Assembly: GCA_003008705.1 (NCBI GenBank)
Contig: PDUO01000012.1
Coordinates: 820,870 to 884,869 of the forward strand
Direction: 5' to 3'
DNA: 64,000 nt
Origin: Pezicula radicicola
Taxonomy: Eukaryota; Ascomycota; Leotiomycetes; Helotiales; Dermateaceae
Position 1 is the stretch's first letter. The number at the start of each line of letters is the position of its first letter. This document shows, piece after piece, positions 45,874 through 57,990 of this stretch. The notes below the pieces were generated by a model that saw only the letters and a program-made list of their open reading frames with translations, had not been told where the DNA came from and made no database searches. The translations under genes and the position numbers were made by a program.

Positions 45874-48369
45874 ATGGATTCCTCCGAGTTACACAGCAAG
45901 AAGCGCAAGAGAAAGCATGGTAGCTCTAAGGTCGAGATTACCGATACTGCGACAGATGATGCCGGCGTTCCAGAAATAAAATCGAAACGTTCGAAGGTTG
46001 AGAAGGCGGAGAAGAAGGCACGGAAGCTCCAAGAGTTGGAGAAGGAAAAATCCGGAGCGTCTAAAGACGATTGGGAGGATGAAGAGGACGCTGCGCAACA
46101 GGAAGAAATTGCTGAAGAACAGGTCGAGAACGAGGTGGTTGATGCTGAGGTGGCCGACAAAGACATGGGTGAGGACGATGGAGAAGGAGATGATCTGATT
46201 GAAGGAGCCATTCCTGGCGCAGGAACCCTCTCACTTCCTACTGCTGGCGTTGAAGCCAAGAAATTCTCCGACCTGAATCTTTCCGAAAAGACGATGAAGG
46301 CTATAGAGGAGATGAAGTTCGAGACCATGACTGAGATACAACAGCGGGGTATTCCACCTTTGCTAGCTGGCCGGGATGTTTTGGGAGCCGCGAAGACGGG
46401 ATCTGGCAAAACCCTGTCGTTCTTGATTCCAGCCATTGAGATGCTTCACTCGTTGCGATTCAAGCCTCGAAATGGAACTGGTGTCATTGTTGTATCCCCG
46501 ACGAGAGAGCTTGCTCTGCAGATATTCGGAGTGGCAAGAGAACTGATGGCGCATCATTCACAAACATATGGAATCGTTATTGGAGGTGCAAATCGACGAG
46601 CAGAGGCTGAGAAACTTACAAAGGGAGTTAACTTGATAATCGCAACACCGGTAATTTGTGCTACTCCCGATATATGTAGGACAAGTAAACTAACTCCGAG
46701 ATTTTGAATGTAGGGGCGATTACTCGATCATCTACAAAATACCCAAGGCTTTGTCTTCAAGAACTTGAAAGCACTGGTTATTGATGAGGCTGACCGCATT
46801 CTGGAGATTGGTTTCGAAGACGAAATGAGGCAAATTGTGAAAGTTCTACCCAAGGAGGAGCGTCAAACGATGTTGTTCTCAGCTACGCAAACCACGAAGG
46901 TCGAGGTACGTGTTCGGTTCTTTGTTTTCTCAACCCCGGTCTTAGCTCTATTTTTATGGACTCCATTTACTCCCTAAATTCCCCAAAACACTCAGTTTTA
47001 CTCCTCTTTGCTACGAGAACAAGCTATATTGAGACATGCTGACTCCCTGATTAAAAGGATCTTGCACGGATTTCGCTTCGACCTGGACCACTCTATATCA
47101 ATGTTGACCATCAAAAGGAACACAGCACAGTCGAAGGCCTCGAGCAAGGCTATGTCGTGTGTGATTCAGATAAAAGATTCCTCTTGTTATTCTCGTTCCT
47201 CAAGCGCAACCTGAAGAAGAAAATCATCGTATTCTTCTCAAGTTGTGCTTGTGTAAAATACCACGCTGAACTTCTGAATTACATTGACCTCCCAGTTTTA
47301 GATCTTCATGGCAAGCAGAAGCAACAGAAACGGACAAACACCTTCTTGTGAGCAAACATATTTTTTTTTATTCTCATGCCCTTGAAACACTATCTTTCGA
47401 CTTTGAGAGCATTTCTCGTAGTTCTTACTCTTTCTTGCTCTTTGAGGAAAAGACAGTACTAATTCATTGAAGTGAATTTTGCAACGCGAGTCAAGGAACG
47501 CTCATCTGTACGGATGTAGCAGCAAGAGGCCTAGATATACCGGATGTGGACTGGGTAAGTGTATTCTGCTCTTCCTACGCAGGTGTTGGGGGTAAGTTTT
47601 GTCACACCAGCTTCGCAGAGTTACTTGCAGGCAATAAGTTATTTTAGACCGCCTTCGCTTGTTGTATGGGCAACACGAATTTTTGCCCTGGAGAAAACAA
47701 AGCCGTGTGACAAATTTTACCGCCCGACACCTGCGTAATAATCACCTTAGTCGTTCTCTACTAACGACAACAAACAGATTGTTCAATTTGACCCCCCCGA
47801 TGACCCTCGTGATTACATCCACAGAGTGGGCCGAACTGCCAGAGGTTCAAATGGCAAAGGACGCTCCCTTATGTTCCTACAACCATCGGAAGTTGGGTTC
47901 CTTGCACACCTGAAAACTGCACGGGTACCGGTCGTGGAATTTGACTTCCCAGCGAAAAAGATTGTAAGAAAGCCTCCCTCGCCTTCCCCCAGCCATCTCC
48001 ACTACTACCCCCTCTATTATATCTTCTATTATACTCTTTTAGGTACTGATTTTACCTTCTTTGTATTAGGTTAATGTGCAATCCCAACTCGAGAAACTCA
48101 TTTCACAAAATTACTACCTGAACAAGAGTGCCAAGGACGGATACAGGAGCTACCTGCAGGCCTATGCCAGTCACAGTCTGAGAACGATCTTCGATGTGCA
48201 TAAACTGGACTTGGTAAAGGTAGCTAAAGGTTTTGGCTTTAGTGCACCTCCCCGGGTGGATTTAACCTTGGGCGCTAGTATGAGCAGAGATAAGAAGACA
48301 CAGGGACGGAGAGCGTATGGTAGTCAACCTAAGCAAGGTGGTAGTTTTAAGAAGCGGGGTGCTGCGTAA
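45874..48369 (+). CDS. HAS1: ATP-dependent DEAD-box RNA helicase Has1
   Basis: Six exons, join(45874..46650, 46714..46905, 47058..47347, 47473..47554, 47778..47963, 48070..48369), 608 residues. A Lys-rich then acidic N-terminus ([20 protein letters not shown]) leads to a complete DEAD-box core: Q motif around [13 protein letters not shown], motif [10 protein letters not shown], Ia PTRELALQ, Ib TPGR (rejoined over intron 1), [33 protein letters not shown] and [11 protein letters not shown]. The C-terminus ([31 protein letters not shown]) is diagnostic for Has1, the nucleolar helicase needed for both 40S and 60S ribosome assembly and release of U14 snoRNA. All motifs intact. Intron 1 resembles an intron of NLR-like gene 1, and intron 4 carries an inverted-repeat element. 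Confidence 0.95.
46651..46713 (+). repeat. Introner-like intron 1 of HAS1
   Basis: This 63-nt intron shares its 3' 53 nt (46661-46713) with the end of intron 1 of the NLR-like gene (20655-20710), including TACTCCCGATAT and the block ACAAGTAAACTAACTCC with the CTAAC branch site. The two host genes are unrelated. Confidence 0.7.
47576..47737. mobile_element. 162-bp MITE-like element with TIRs in intron 4 of HAS1
   Basis: The ends are inverted repeats of about 32 nt, with about 85-90 percent identity by eye: left TACGCAGGTGTTGGGGG then TTTTGTCACAC (47576-47607); right, read on the minus strand from 47737, TACGCAGGTGTCGGGCGG then TTTGTCACAC. The terminal TA on both sides fits a TA target duplication as in Tc1/mariner-derived MITEs. 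It contains no coding sequence and lies fully within the 223-nt intron 47555-47777, leaving donor, branch and acceptor intact. Confidence 0.8.
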
Positions 48370-50543
48370 AATTTTTGCTTGAATAAGGGTATGTCGCATT
48401 ACTGAGCTGGCGTTCTGTGTCTGGAGACACATGTGTTGTGTATGCTGTGGAGTTATAAAACACTGGGTTTAAATTCTCTCTCTAGTTACCATTTGACTAG
48501 TCCTGAGTAATTCACTTCACTAGAGAAACGTACTTGCTCGGGTAATTACTGTATTAACCAATGTCTGCTACCTCTCTAACTAATCCAACAAGTAGTAAGT
48601 GTTTCAGATAAAATGCAATTTCATATTATTGCAATACTTATACTTGAGCGTCAAATACCTTCTCTATAAGTAAATCTATAGCAATAGCTAATTAAGTGCT
48701 GAAAGTTTTAAGACTTAATTCAAGCTATAATTCTACACTTACTAACGCTCGAGCTGCTGTACTATGACACACTATTAGCCGACGAAGTAAGACTTAAGCG
48801 TATTTCAAGATACAAGCTAGTATTACAAAGATAAAGAGCAGGTATCTAGTTCATAAAAAGTTGCTTGTCGAGAAACAGAATGGCGAATTAGCTCAATTAT
48901 TAAACGAAGCAACAGGTAGCCATATGTTCAGAGGCACAAGCACTAGTTTTCGAAGTTGTGTGTGTGTGAAAGCTATTAGAATGCCTTATAAGTGATTCTA
49001 ATGGTTAATAAGTCTGTAATGAATACCAATAGCAAACTAACAGTTAGTATCAATGACATTTGAAAGATTAAAACCATACATAACAAGTTCCCAGAGTCAG
49101 AGTTCAACTGTTATTAGGTTGAAGAGAGAGGCCATTGCCGAATTCAAGGCGCGTCTAGCATCAAAGGACCAAAATGAGGGACTAGAGAGCGAAAACCTGG
49201 ACAATCCGTGAGATTTCTATGACAACCGCCTTTTAGTTGACAATAGCATTGCTTAGCTATGAAATAACAGATGAAATCTTGACCGGTTTTGGGACTAATC
49301 TTTCATTTCTTGGGCAATGATGGGTTGATCTCTTGCAACCACTCTGGCCTTGTATCTCTTACAGCTTTCAACAGGACTACTTTTCTTCTTGAAGATGTCT
49401 CTCCCGAGGATTATCATAGTCGGATACTCCATTTCATTTACAACAATGCTCGCTTGTTTAGAACTGATAGTCGCAAGCCATTTTGTCTGCTTCAGAGCTT
49501 TGCATTGCATGCACCCCTTCCGGGAATCTGCAGACGTCACTGGCCATACTCTGCACTCAAAAACTGCTAATCCATTATCGATTATCGCCTAAGAGCTTTA
49601 CCTTTACAAATATTCCAGACGCACATGAAATTGCCTAATTTTGGGACACATTCTCGACTCTCAACTTCGCTGGATCGACTTTGCTTGTAGATAATTGGAC
49701 TATGTCTTTTTGATTTAGTGGCCCAATCGAAGCCTATAAACTCCTTTGCCACTCTGCTCGGAGGTACTCGTTTCATACTTGGTGAGAAAGAGGTGAATTT
49801 CTTTATGTTCTTCCCGACTTGGTTGAGTGGCATTTTCGACATCAAACCGGCCTTGATTTTGTAGAGCTTGAGAAGAAATTTTGTGTAGATCTAAGCATCT
49901 AACTCTTATCATGTTACGAAGTAGACTGTGCATTCCTAAGTGAAATGCCTATCTGTTTCCTATAGACTTTGACTGTATTTGTGTAAGAGACATTTGAACT
50001 ACTTCCCTTGCACTTATTTACCTAGGTCTCAATAGATGCTTGAGTAGTTTTACTAGTTTACTTCTGTCCTTACTTTTGTACAGCACGTGCGTTCACCTGC
50101 ATGTAACACAATCTCCATATCAATGCCGCCTCTAAGCGACCGCAGTGTGCAGATATTTATATATGCGTAAACACCAAAATCTAGTAAACTACTATAATAT
50201 TGAACCCGAATCCTAGCTCGAAAGAGATCTGATTTTGCACAGAAAGGTAGCCAGAACTGCTTTATGGGCGATATTGATTGATTTAAAGCGATTTGAGATG
50301 AGTAATACCGAAGCGAAGGTGGGAAGCAGGCAACCAATGGACCCCAATGGCCAGCCTCGACTATCCGCCAGCACATATCTCATTATCATCATTCAGCCTT
50401 CCTCAGCTTGGCATCACCTCGCATCACCATCAGCTCACATCGCCATCAACTCAGATCGCCCTCTCTATCACACAAAGCACTGCCAACACGAAGAGCGCTC
50501 TTTACCCGCAAGGTTACACTAGGTAGTCATCAGCTATCCTGTA
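48370..50543. other. AT-rich intergenic region with probable degraded coding or transposon relics
   Basis: About 2.2 kb. Between about 48840 and 49215 two short protein-like stretches occur on the + strand (KKLLVEKQNGELAQLLNEAT, and REAIAEFKARLASKDQNEG ending at a stop near 49211), separated by stops, which suggests a decayed gene or transposon. A TGAGTAATTCACTT motif near 48503, similar to the inverted-repeat arms at 19.2 kb, is also present. Nothing can be named. The last 200 bp (GCATCACC/GCTCACATCGCC repetition) precede the second NLR-like gene. Confidence 0.35.
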
Positions 50544-53526
50544 ATGTCAGGTGCTGAAGTACTCGGTGCTATTGGGGTTATTGCAAATATCCTCGCGCTG
50601 ATTGACTTCAGTGTCGATGTATACGAACGAGCCAAAGACTTCAGTAACGATGTCAATGATATTCCCAAGGCGTTTCGGAATACCAGCGAAGTACTTCCTC
50701 TTGTCAAGAGTGCTTTGCAGCAGACAGAAAGGCGCATGAAAGACGGTGAAATTGATATAGAAACGTGTCAAGCCCTGAGAAAAGTGCTAGACGGCTGTGA
50801 GGCGACTGTGGTTAAGCTGAAAGACATCTTCCGTAATGTTCTTCCCTCAAAAGACGCCTCAAAATGGACACGAGGTTGGAAAGCGGTTTCTAGTGTGGGT
50901 CAGGACAAGAAGGTTGAGGATTTAGACAAGGCCTTGATGCGCTTTGTTGAAGTTTTGACTTTATACCATTCCTCGCAAAGCCTATCGACAGCTCAACTTA
51001 CCCAGGCCTTGGGTAACTCAACCTCACAAATTGACAACCAGGCCAGGGAGCCACTGTACATCGTTCGTTACCAGCAAGAGGAGTATTTCATCGGGCGGGA
51101 AGGAATCATGCTTGAGATTTCACAGCGTTTTGAGCAAAAGGCACCTAGAGTCGCTATCACTGGCATTGGCGGTGTTGGGTATATTGTTCTCATGGCTCCT
51201 CAAGAATACAGCTGATCAGAAAATTAGGAAATCCCGAATAGCTATTGAGTACTGTTATCAGTACCGAGACCAGAACGCAAACTCTGATATTTTTTGGGTC
51301 TTTGGTGGCAAAAGAAGCAGGCTGGTCGCTGCTTATTATGAAATTGCGGAAAAGATAAAAATTCCAGGTTTTGACAAGCCCAATGTCAACATCCTCACAT
51401 TAGTTTCCGATTGGCTCAGTGATGAGAAAAACGGCTCATGGCTTATGATACTGGACAACGCCGATGATGCTGATGTGTGGATTTCATCTACCGAGGGACC
51501 ATTAATCAACTATTTACCTCGAGGGAAACATGGATCGATGTTAATTACCACCAGGAATGCCCAGCTTGGGAAAACCATTTCAAATGCCAGACAGAAACCT
51601 ATCGACATACCAATCCTCGGTTCCGATGACTCTATCACACTCCTACGGAGCAAAGTCTCTGAGGATGACATTCTCACAGATGAAGATTCAAAAGAAATCA
51701 CACAACTTCTGGGTTGCCTCCCTCTAGCAATTACACAAGCAGCTGCATACCTAGATCAAAACGAGATCTCCGTGGTGGAGTATCTAGTACTATTGAAATC
51801 AAGCAAAGCGGAGACAGCCGACCTTTTGATACGCGGAAGTCATGATGACAGTCGAGATCCCGATATACAGAATTCTGTCTTTCATACTTGGAAGATTTCA
51901 TTTGATCAAATTTCGCAACAACATCCTCGCGCCGCATCAATTCTTTCTACCATGGCTCTACTTGACCGACAGGCTATCTCGGTAGATCTCCTTCGCGAAA
52001 AGGGAGAAGGGGAGCTAGAGTTCAGAGAAGCAATGCAAAAGCTGAAAGCATATTCTCTCGTAACCGAAGGGTTGAAGGACAAAATCTTCAGCATGCATCG
52101 GATCGTGCAATCATCGATTCAATGGTATCTGAAAATCCAGAACAGCTTGGAGAAGTGGCAAGAGAAAGCCCTGGAGTGTGTGGAATCCTGCTTTCCTCGG
52201 ACTCAGGATATTAAATTAATCGAATCTTTGCATCCCCATATTCAAGTTGTGATAGGCTACAATTATAACACCCAGGCTTCCAAAGTTCTGTATTCAAGCT
52301 TGGTATATTTTTTAGCGTGTTATAATTTTGTACTGAGTCGATGGCCACTCGCAATCAAACAAGCTTCGGAGTCCTTGAAGCTTCGAGAATCGGTTCTTGG
52401 TCCAGAGCATGAGGACACGATATATGCGATGATGATACTGGCTCACAGCTTAACTCATGAGGGTGGTCGGGACAATCATGATCAGGCTCAACAGCTTCTT
52501 CATAAGGCCCTAGAGCTGTCAGAGAAAGAATTACCATATTTGCACATTTTGAGTTTGGAATTCATAGCAGACCTTCTATCGAAACAAGGAAATATTGACC
52601 AATCAGAAAAGCTGCATCGACAACTATTAAGAATCAATGCTAAGGAAGATGATCCTGAGAACTTGTCTGATTCCTATACTCTGTATACATTCGGATCTCT
52701 GTACAGAGCTCAGAAGAGATATGAGGAAGCTGAGAACCTTGCACGAAAGGCTCTCGATATTAATGAGACTGATGGTAAAAGGGACTTTGAAGTTTGGGGG
52801 TGCATGGAATTACTGGTAGATATACTAAAGGATAGGAAGAAATATACAGAAGAGCTACAGCTCCGGCGGAAATTCCTGTCTTTCCTCAACGAATTGCTGG
52901 GTCCTCTTCACTTGACAAGCTTGAAAGCAAGAAATAGCATAGTGCAGTGTTTGCTAAACTTAGGCGAATATGTAGAAGCTGAGGAATTTGGGCGGGAGAG
53001 CGTGCGTTTGGCAACCGATGTGCTTGGTATGGAAGACAAATTAACCCTTGACGCAATGGAAGTGTTAAGTGTAGTTCTGTCAAGTCAGAAGCGATATGAG
53101 GAAGCAGGTCAGCTCCATCGGGAGGTGCTAGCACTAAGGACAAACTCTAGGTGCTGATCATGAGGATACATTAGCTTCTATGTGTGCCTAGGATATTGTC
53201 TGCTATGCATGGAGAGACATGACGAGGCAGAAGAAAATCTGCGACAGACTCTAGCCAGATGTATAACGAAACTGGACAATGAGCATGTGACAACTCTGAG
53301 TACTATGTACCACCTTGGGAATACATTGTTTAACCTTGGAAAGGTCGACGAAGGGAAGGAATTACTAGACCGCGCGCTTCAGTTATGTATTGAAGTTTAT
53401 GGTTTAGGAGACAGAAGAACTCCTCAAGTTAAGGAACTGCTGGATGAGGGTGTCGATGGGTCATCATCCCAGTCTGTCTCAAATGCTTCGGAACCAAGCT
53501 CGTCGGCGGAAGAATCTCTTGTTTAA
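50544..53526 (+). CDS. NLR-like STAND protein 2: SesA-like N-terminus, NB-ARC, TPR (C-terminal lesion)
   Basis: Exon 1 50544..51178, exon 2 from 51228. N-terminus MSGAEVLGAIGVIANILALI to about residue 110 is the helical NACHT/NB-ARC-associated domain of the SesA/NN type (FRNTSEVLPLVKSALQQTER). NB-ARC: YFIGREGIML, P-loop GIGGVGKS restored by splicing a 49-nt intron, Walker B LMILDNADDAD, LITTRN, and CLPLAITQAA. MHRIVQSSIQ is the MHD-like position. TPRs of the kinesin-light-chain type fill the rest (LRESVLGPEHEDTIYAMMIL, RYEEAENLARKALDI and so on). Frame A stops at 53155-53157, but TPR-like sequence LGADHEDTLASMC continues in another frame, and from 53182 the original frame resumes (LGYCLLCMERHDEAEENLRQ) to 53526. 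This is a pair of compensating shifts with stops between. Presumed non-self recognition receptor; same family as the gene at 20-25 kb but only moderately similar. Confidence 0.82.
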
Positions 53527-55505
53527 TATAAGGTAGGAGGAAGCGGTGGAGAAAGGACAACCAGAAAGCAGCAGGAGAAGGCAGAGGATTGGGAATACAC
53601 TAGTAGTTTCAAAGAGTTATACGATGGTCTACAGAAATAATTGAAATTACTTCGAACTAGATTTGATATGCGTAGGAAGATATTTCTAATAAAGTTAAAT
53701 ATGAAAGATATATGCTAACGAGATTTTCTAGGATTATGGAGAGTATTCTGACTATAGGAAACCTATTCTGATATCCTTAGTGTGTAGATGACAGAAATTC
53801 CACTGCTACTGTGCTACTCGCGATTCTAACCCACATTACAGGGATAATTTACAGGGGTTTTACTACTTAGGAGAGTAGCAAGAGAGAAAACCTCCTTCTG
53901 AGACCCTTGTCTTGCTACAGGAGCTACGTCTTAAACTTGAAGCTATTATTTTTCAAAATCGACTTCCTAATCCACTTAGAAACACACTAGTAGTACTTCA
54001 CTCAGAGTACCATGGACTAAGACCCCAGAGGTAATAAGATGAAAGGACCAAAATATAATCCTATTAGGTTTCAAAGGTACTAACTTTACTTTTCTATGGG
54101 GTTTAGTACAATTACCAGTGTACTTATTAGTGGCTGTTATACTAACTCCTACCAAGACCATAGTTATGTTGTAGCGCACAATATCAGAGTGGATATTTAC
54201 AAGGAGCATCATGTATTCTTTCTCCAACTCGCAAATAGAAAGTTAATCTTCTTGTTCTCTAAAAGGACATTCGTTTACCCCTACATATTCCTGCATACCT
54301 GAATCATCAACTTGATTTGCCTAAGACAGATATCTTGTAACACTGGTGCGCTCTATTCTCCTATATATCCAGGATTAATACTTGGGATAGGAAATCGGTA
54401 CTCTTTTAATGGGACTAGGGACGGTAAGTTTCGAATTTAATTGCTTTGAGCTAGGAATGGAGTTTTATTCTCATATGTCTTGTTGAAACTGCTTTTTGCT
54501 CTTTCCTAATTACAACTTCTATGGCCGTATCTTCCAAAGATAACCCCACAGAGTTGTTAAGAATGGAGCTATTTTCATTTAGGAAGCTAGGTTTTTCAGA
54601 ACTTGTTTTTTTTTGTTTGGGAATTTAAATTCGTACTCTTATCTGTCTTAATGATCGTAGTAGACAAAACTGTGCATATTAATTCTGTCTCGAATAACAG
54701 GCAAGTCAGAGGATGTTTGTGTCGGAAAGCTGTGTCGGAAAGTACGGAAGCATGTAGACTCAGGGGGTGAATTTAAGCGACATTCACATGAAAATTGAAG
54801 TGAGATCCCAAAATCTGTCTGCCATCTGACGTACATAGTATAATTTTTAAAGACTTTCGTGAATTTATGCTGCTACGAAGGTACAGCGCATATATACATA
54901 TGTATATTGTCAATTAGTCTAGAATTGGCTTAAGCTAACTACTTCTGGCAATTCTACATGCACAATTATAAGCCCTGCTCCATTCTAGACTAGGGATTGC
55001 AGTTGGAATCGACGATGCATATGCGCTGTACGTACTACGTAGAACAAAAGTGATGGTGGATGATTACGTAGTAGGTAGACTTGAAAGCCTAGAGGGCAGA
55101 GGGCAGAGGGCAGAGGGTCGGAAAACGGCTGCACGTGGTCCCTGAAAGTAGCGGCCAAACTCTATAAAAGATTCTCAGGAGTCTCAGGAGTCACCTTCAA
55201 TCATTGAAAGTAATAAGTTGGATCAGATCCAGTGATTGAGAATTGTGTCATTTTTCGATCTGATCTCAACTGATATCAGCAGGTGGGGTACAATAACGAG
55301 GCTCGATTACCCCTGTCATACGAAGTGTACGGGAGACAAGGATTCAATGACGTCGACCACTAAGAGCTGACCTCTTACAAACCACGACCCCACGAAGCCC
55401 CTCCCTCTCACCCCATTGACTGAAACAGCATGCTGTACGTATTGACTTCACCACTTCCCAATTGACCCCTCTCCACTCCACTCCATTTTCCATTTCCAAC
55501 CATAC
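53527..55505. other. AT-rich intergenic region
   Basis: About 2 kb. No coding exon recognised; short frames at 53976-54227 and 54096-54302 have no protein character. From about 55.0 kb composition changes to the GC-richer promoter of the AIFM3-like gene, with a GAGGGCA tandem repeat at 55091-55118 and CACGTG at 55132-55137. Confidence 0.5.
55091..55118 (+). repeat. GAGGGCA tandem repeat
   Basis: Three perfect GAGGGCA heptamers and a partial fourth (GAGGGTC), immediately upstream of the CACGTG box in the promoter region of the AIFM3-like gene. Confidence 0.75.
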
Positions 55506-57321
55506 ATGCTCTCGCCAAAGAACCTCCTCCGAACCAACTTTGGCAAATCATTCTATCGTCAAGCAACAAGAAATACAAGAGTTACTACAACTCCGTTTAC
55601 TACTACTTCCAGAATAATGGCCGCGCAGGAGTACAAGCTCAAGGGTCTCGGTGCCTTGGATTTGAAGCCTGGTGAGAAGCGGGAGGTTGAAGTTGAGGGT
55701 ATTGAGGAGGGAAAGGTCTTACTTGTTAATGTTGGAGGAAAGACAACTGCTTTGGGTTCTAAGTGCACTCACTATGGTGCTCCTTTGATCAAGGGTGTTT
55801 TGACCGGCGATGGCCGGATTACTTGTCCATGGCACGGGTACGAAATCTTGGAACATCCCTCTTCTTTCACTCCATACTAAATATTTACCTTACAGAGCTT
55901 GCTTCAAAGCCTCCAACGGAGATATCGAGAACGCACCTGCCATCGACGCCCTACCTTGCTTCGAATTATCCGAGAAGAACGGGAGTATCTATGTCAAGGG
56001 TGAGGAGCAGAGCATCAAGGGTAGCCGACGTAAGCCAAATATCAAGATAACGGGATCTGCTGGACCGGAGAAGGTTGTCATTGTTGGTGGTGGAAGTGGA
56101 GCTATCGGCACTTTGGAAGCTCTTCGCGAGAATGGATTCAAGGGTACTATCACCCTAATCAGTAGTGAAGGATACCTACCAATCGACCGCACGAAACTTT
56201 CCAAAGCTCTCATCGCCGACCCATCTAAGATTGCCCTCCGTGACGAGGATTGGTTCAAGTCGGGATCTATTGATGTTGTGAAGGATGAGGTTACAGGTGT
56301 GGACTTCGGCAGCAAGAAGGTTTCTACAAAGAGCGGAGGCTCCTTCTCGTACTCGAAGTTGGTTCTGGCGACTGGTGGAACTCCAAAGAGTCTTCCCTTG
56401 CCAGGATTCAAAGAGCTTGACAATATCTTCCTTCTCCGAACTGTTCCCCACGTAAAGGATATTCTTGCAGCTATCGGAGACAAGAATAAGAAGATCGTCA
56501 TTATTGGAAGCTCCTTCATCGGAATGGAGGTTGCAAATGCTGTCGGGAAGGACAATGATGTAACTGTAGTCGGTATGGAGAAGGCCCCTCTTGAGAGAGT
56601 TATGGGCGAGGAGGTTGGCAAGATTTTCCAGAAGGCCCTCGAGAAGAACGGAGTCAAATTCCAGCTGAACGCAGGCGTTGAGAAGGCTGTACCATCGAAA
56701 TCAGACCCATCCAAGGTTGGTGCTATTGAATTAAAGGGCGGTGTTACGCTCGAGGCCGACTTGGTCATTCTAGGAACGGGAGTTGGTCCAGCGACCACTT
56801 TCTTGAAGGAAAATAAGGCAGTGGAGCTCCAGAAGGATGGCTCGCTGAAGACGGATGAGAATTTTGCTGTTGAGGGTCTGAAGGATGTCTACGCCATTGG
56901 TGACATTGCAACATATCCGTACCACGGCCCAGGAGGAGAAGGTTCTCTCACACGCATTGAACACTGGAATGTTGCGCAGAACTCTGGTCGTGGAGTTGCA
57001 AGCCACATTATTGATCCATCTGCGAAAGCCAAGGCGTTTATTCCCATCTTCTGGTCCGCGCTGGGTTCACAACTTCGTTATTGTGGAAATACAGTTAACG
57101 GATGGGACGATCTGGTGTTGAAGGGGGAACCGAGTGAGGCCAAGTTTGTTGCATACTACTGCAAAGGAGAGACAGTCGTGGCAGTCGGCTCGATGCAGGT
57201 TGATCCAGTTGTGACTCAGGCTTCCGAGTTGATGCGTAGAGGCAAGATGCCAACCAAATCGGAGCTACAGAAGGGTGTTGATATTCTCCAAATATCTGTA
57301 CCCGCCGAGTTGAAGATCTAA
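55506..57321 (+). CDS. Rieske [2Fe-2S]/FAD oxidoreductase, AIFM3-like (ferredoxin-reductase family)
   Basis: Two exons, join(55506..55837, 55896..57321), 585 residues. Residues 1-37 (MLSPKNLLRTNFGKSFYRQA and the following TRVTTTPFTTTSRI) are a Ser/Thr/Arg-rich mitochondrial targeting sequence. A Rieske domain follows with CTHYGAPL and CPWHGACF, the C-x-H...C-x2-H cluster ligands, the second pair directly at the splice. Then a two-dinucleotide-fold flavoprotein: VVIVGGGSGAIGTLEAL (FAD), LPIDRTKLSK, LVLATGGTPK, KIVIIGSSFIGMEVA (NAD(P)H), VILGTGVGPAT, VYAIGDIATYP. This is the layout of mammalian AIFM3/AIFL; the role is electron transfer from NAD(P)H, with partners unknown. A second in-frame ATG at 55617 (MAAQEYKLKGLGALDL) would give a form without the presequence. 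All cluster ligands and both GxGxxG/A motifs are intact. Confidence 0.9.
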
Positions 57322-57990
57322 TCTGGTGGGCGTAAGTTCGCTGTTTGATACGAGAATTAAGACAAGTAATACTATTATGATTCAAGTGCTGAGTACGAGT
57401 AATGTTTGAGGGGTTGATTTTCGTAACACAACGACTCTGTAGAACTCTGCTTTTGTGTTTGAGACGCTTTTCCCCTGGTTCCTGGTTCCTGGCTCTGGCG
57501 CTTTCTTTATTGCCCGTAGGAGAAGCTTAGGAGAAGCTGAGAGCCAGTCTTTTTCGTTTCGCGAGGTTTGCTTTTTGAGAAAAATGGATCCACAACTTTT
57601 CGTGAAGCCTTTTCGGATGCGCGTGGAGGATAGACTTCATGAACGCGTGGGAGATGCTGTATATTTGCCATGTTCTATAGGTTTTCGCTGGGATATGCTC
57701 AAATCCTAGCCAAAGGCTCGTCATTTGGGCTTGATCACCATCCAATCACCGTCGTGTACCTTTCTTTGGAGCAGGGATAATCGCTTGCTCTGTGCTCATT
57801 ACCGATAGCAGCAGCCACCAGCCTCTTCTCGGATTTCCTCCAGCCCTTTCCAGGCTCACGTCAAACTTCAACAAAACAAAGATAAGAACAATACGCACCA
57901 TCTGTCCGACTGTCGCTCTGTGCTCACCGCCGCAGGCATGGTAATACTACCACGCAGCACAGAAGCAACCTTCGATGTACCTGTCTAACG
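57322..57990. other. Intergenic
   Basis: About 670 bp between tandem genes. CT-rich leader-like sequence from about 57780 to 57990. No coding exon. Confidence 0.5.

Noticed and set aside
46764..46977. Independent starts inside HAS1 exons
   Set aside because: They are internal pieces of HAS1 separated by introns; the six-exon model rejoins all DEAD-box motifs in frame.
51031..51227. Upstream extension of the long NLR 2 frame
   Set aside because: Before 51228 this frame is out of phase with the NB-ARC sequence; the 49-nt intron 51179-51227 joins the correct frames and restores GVGKS.
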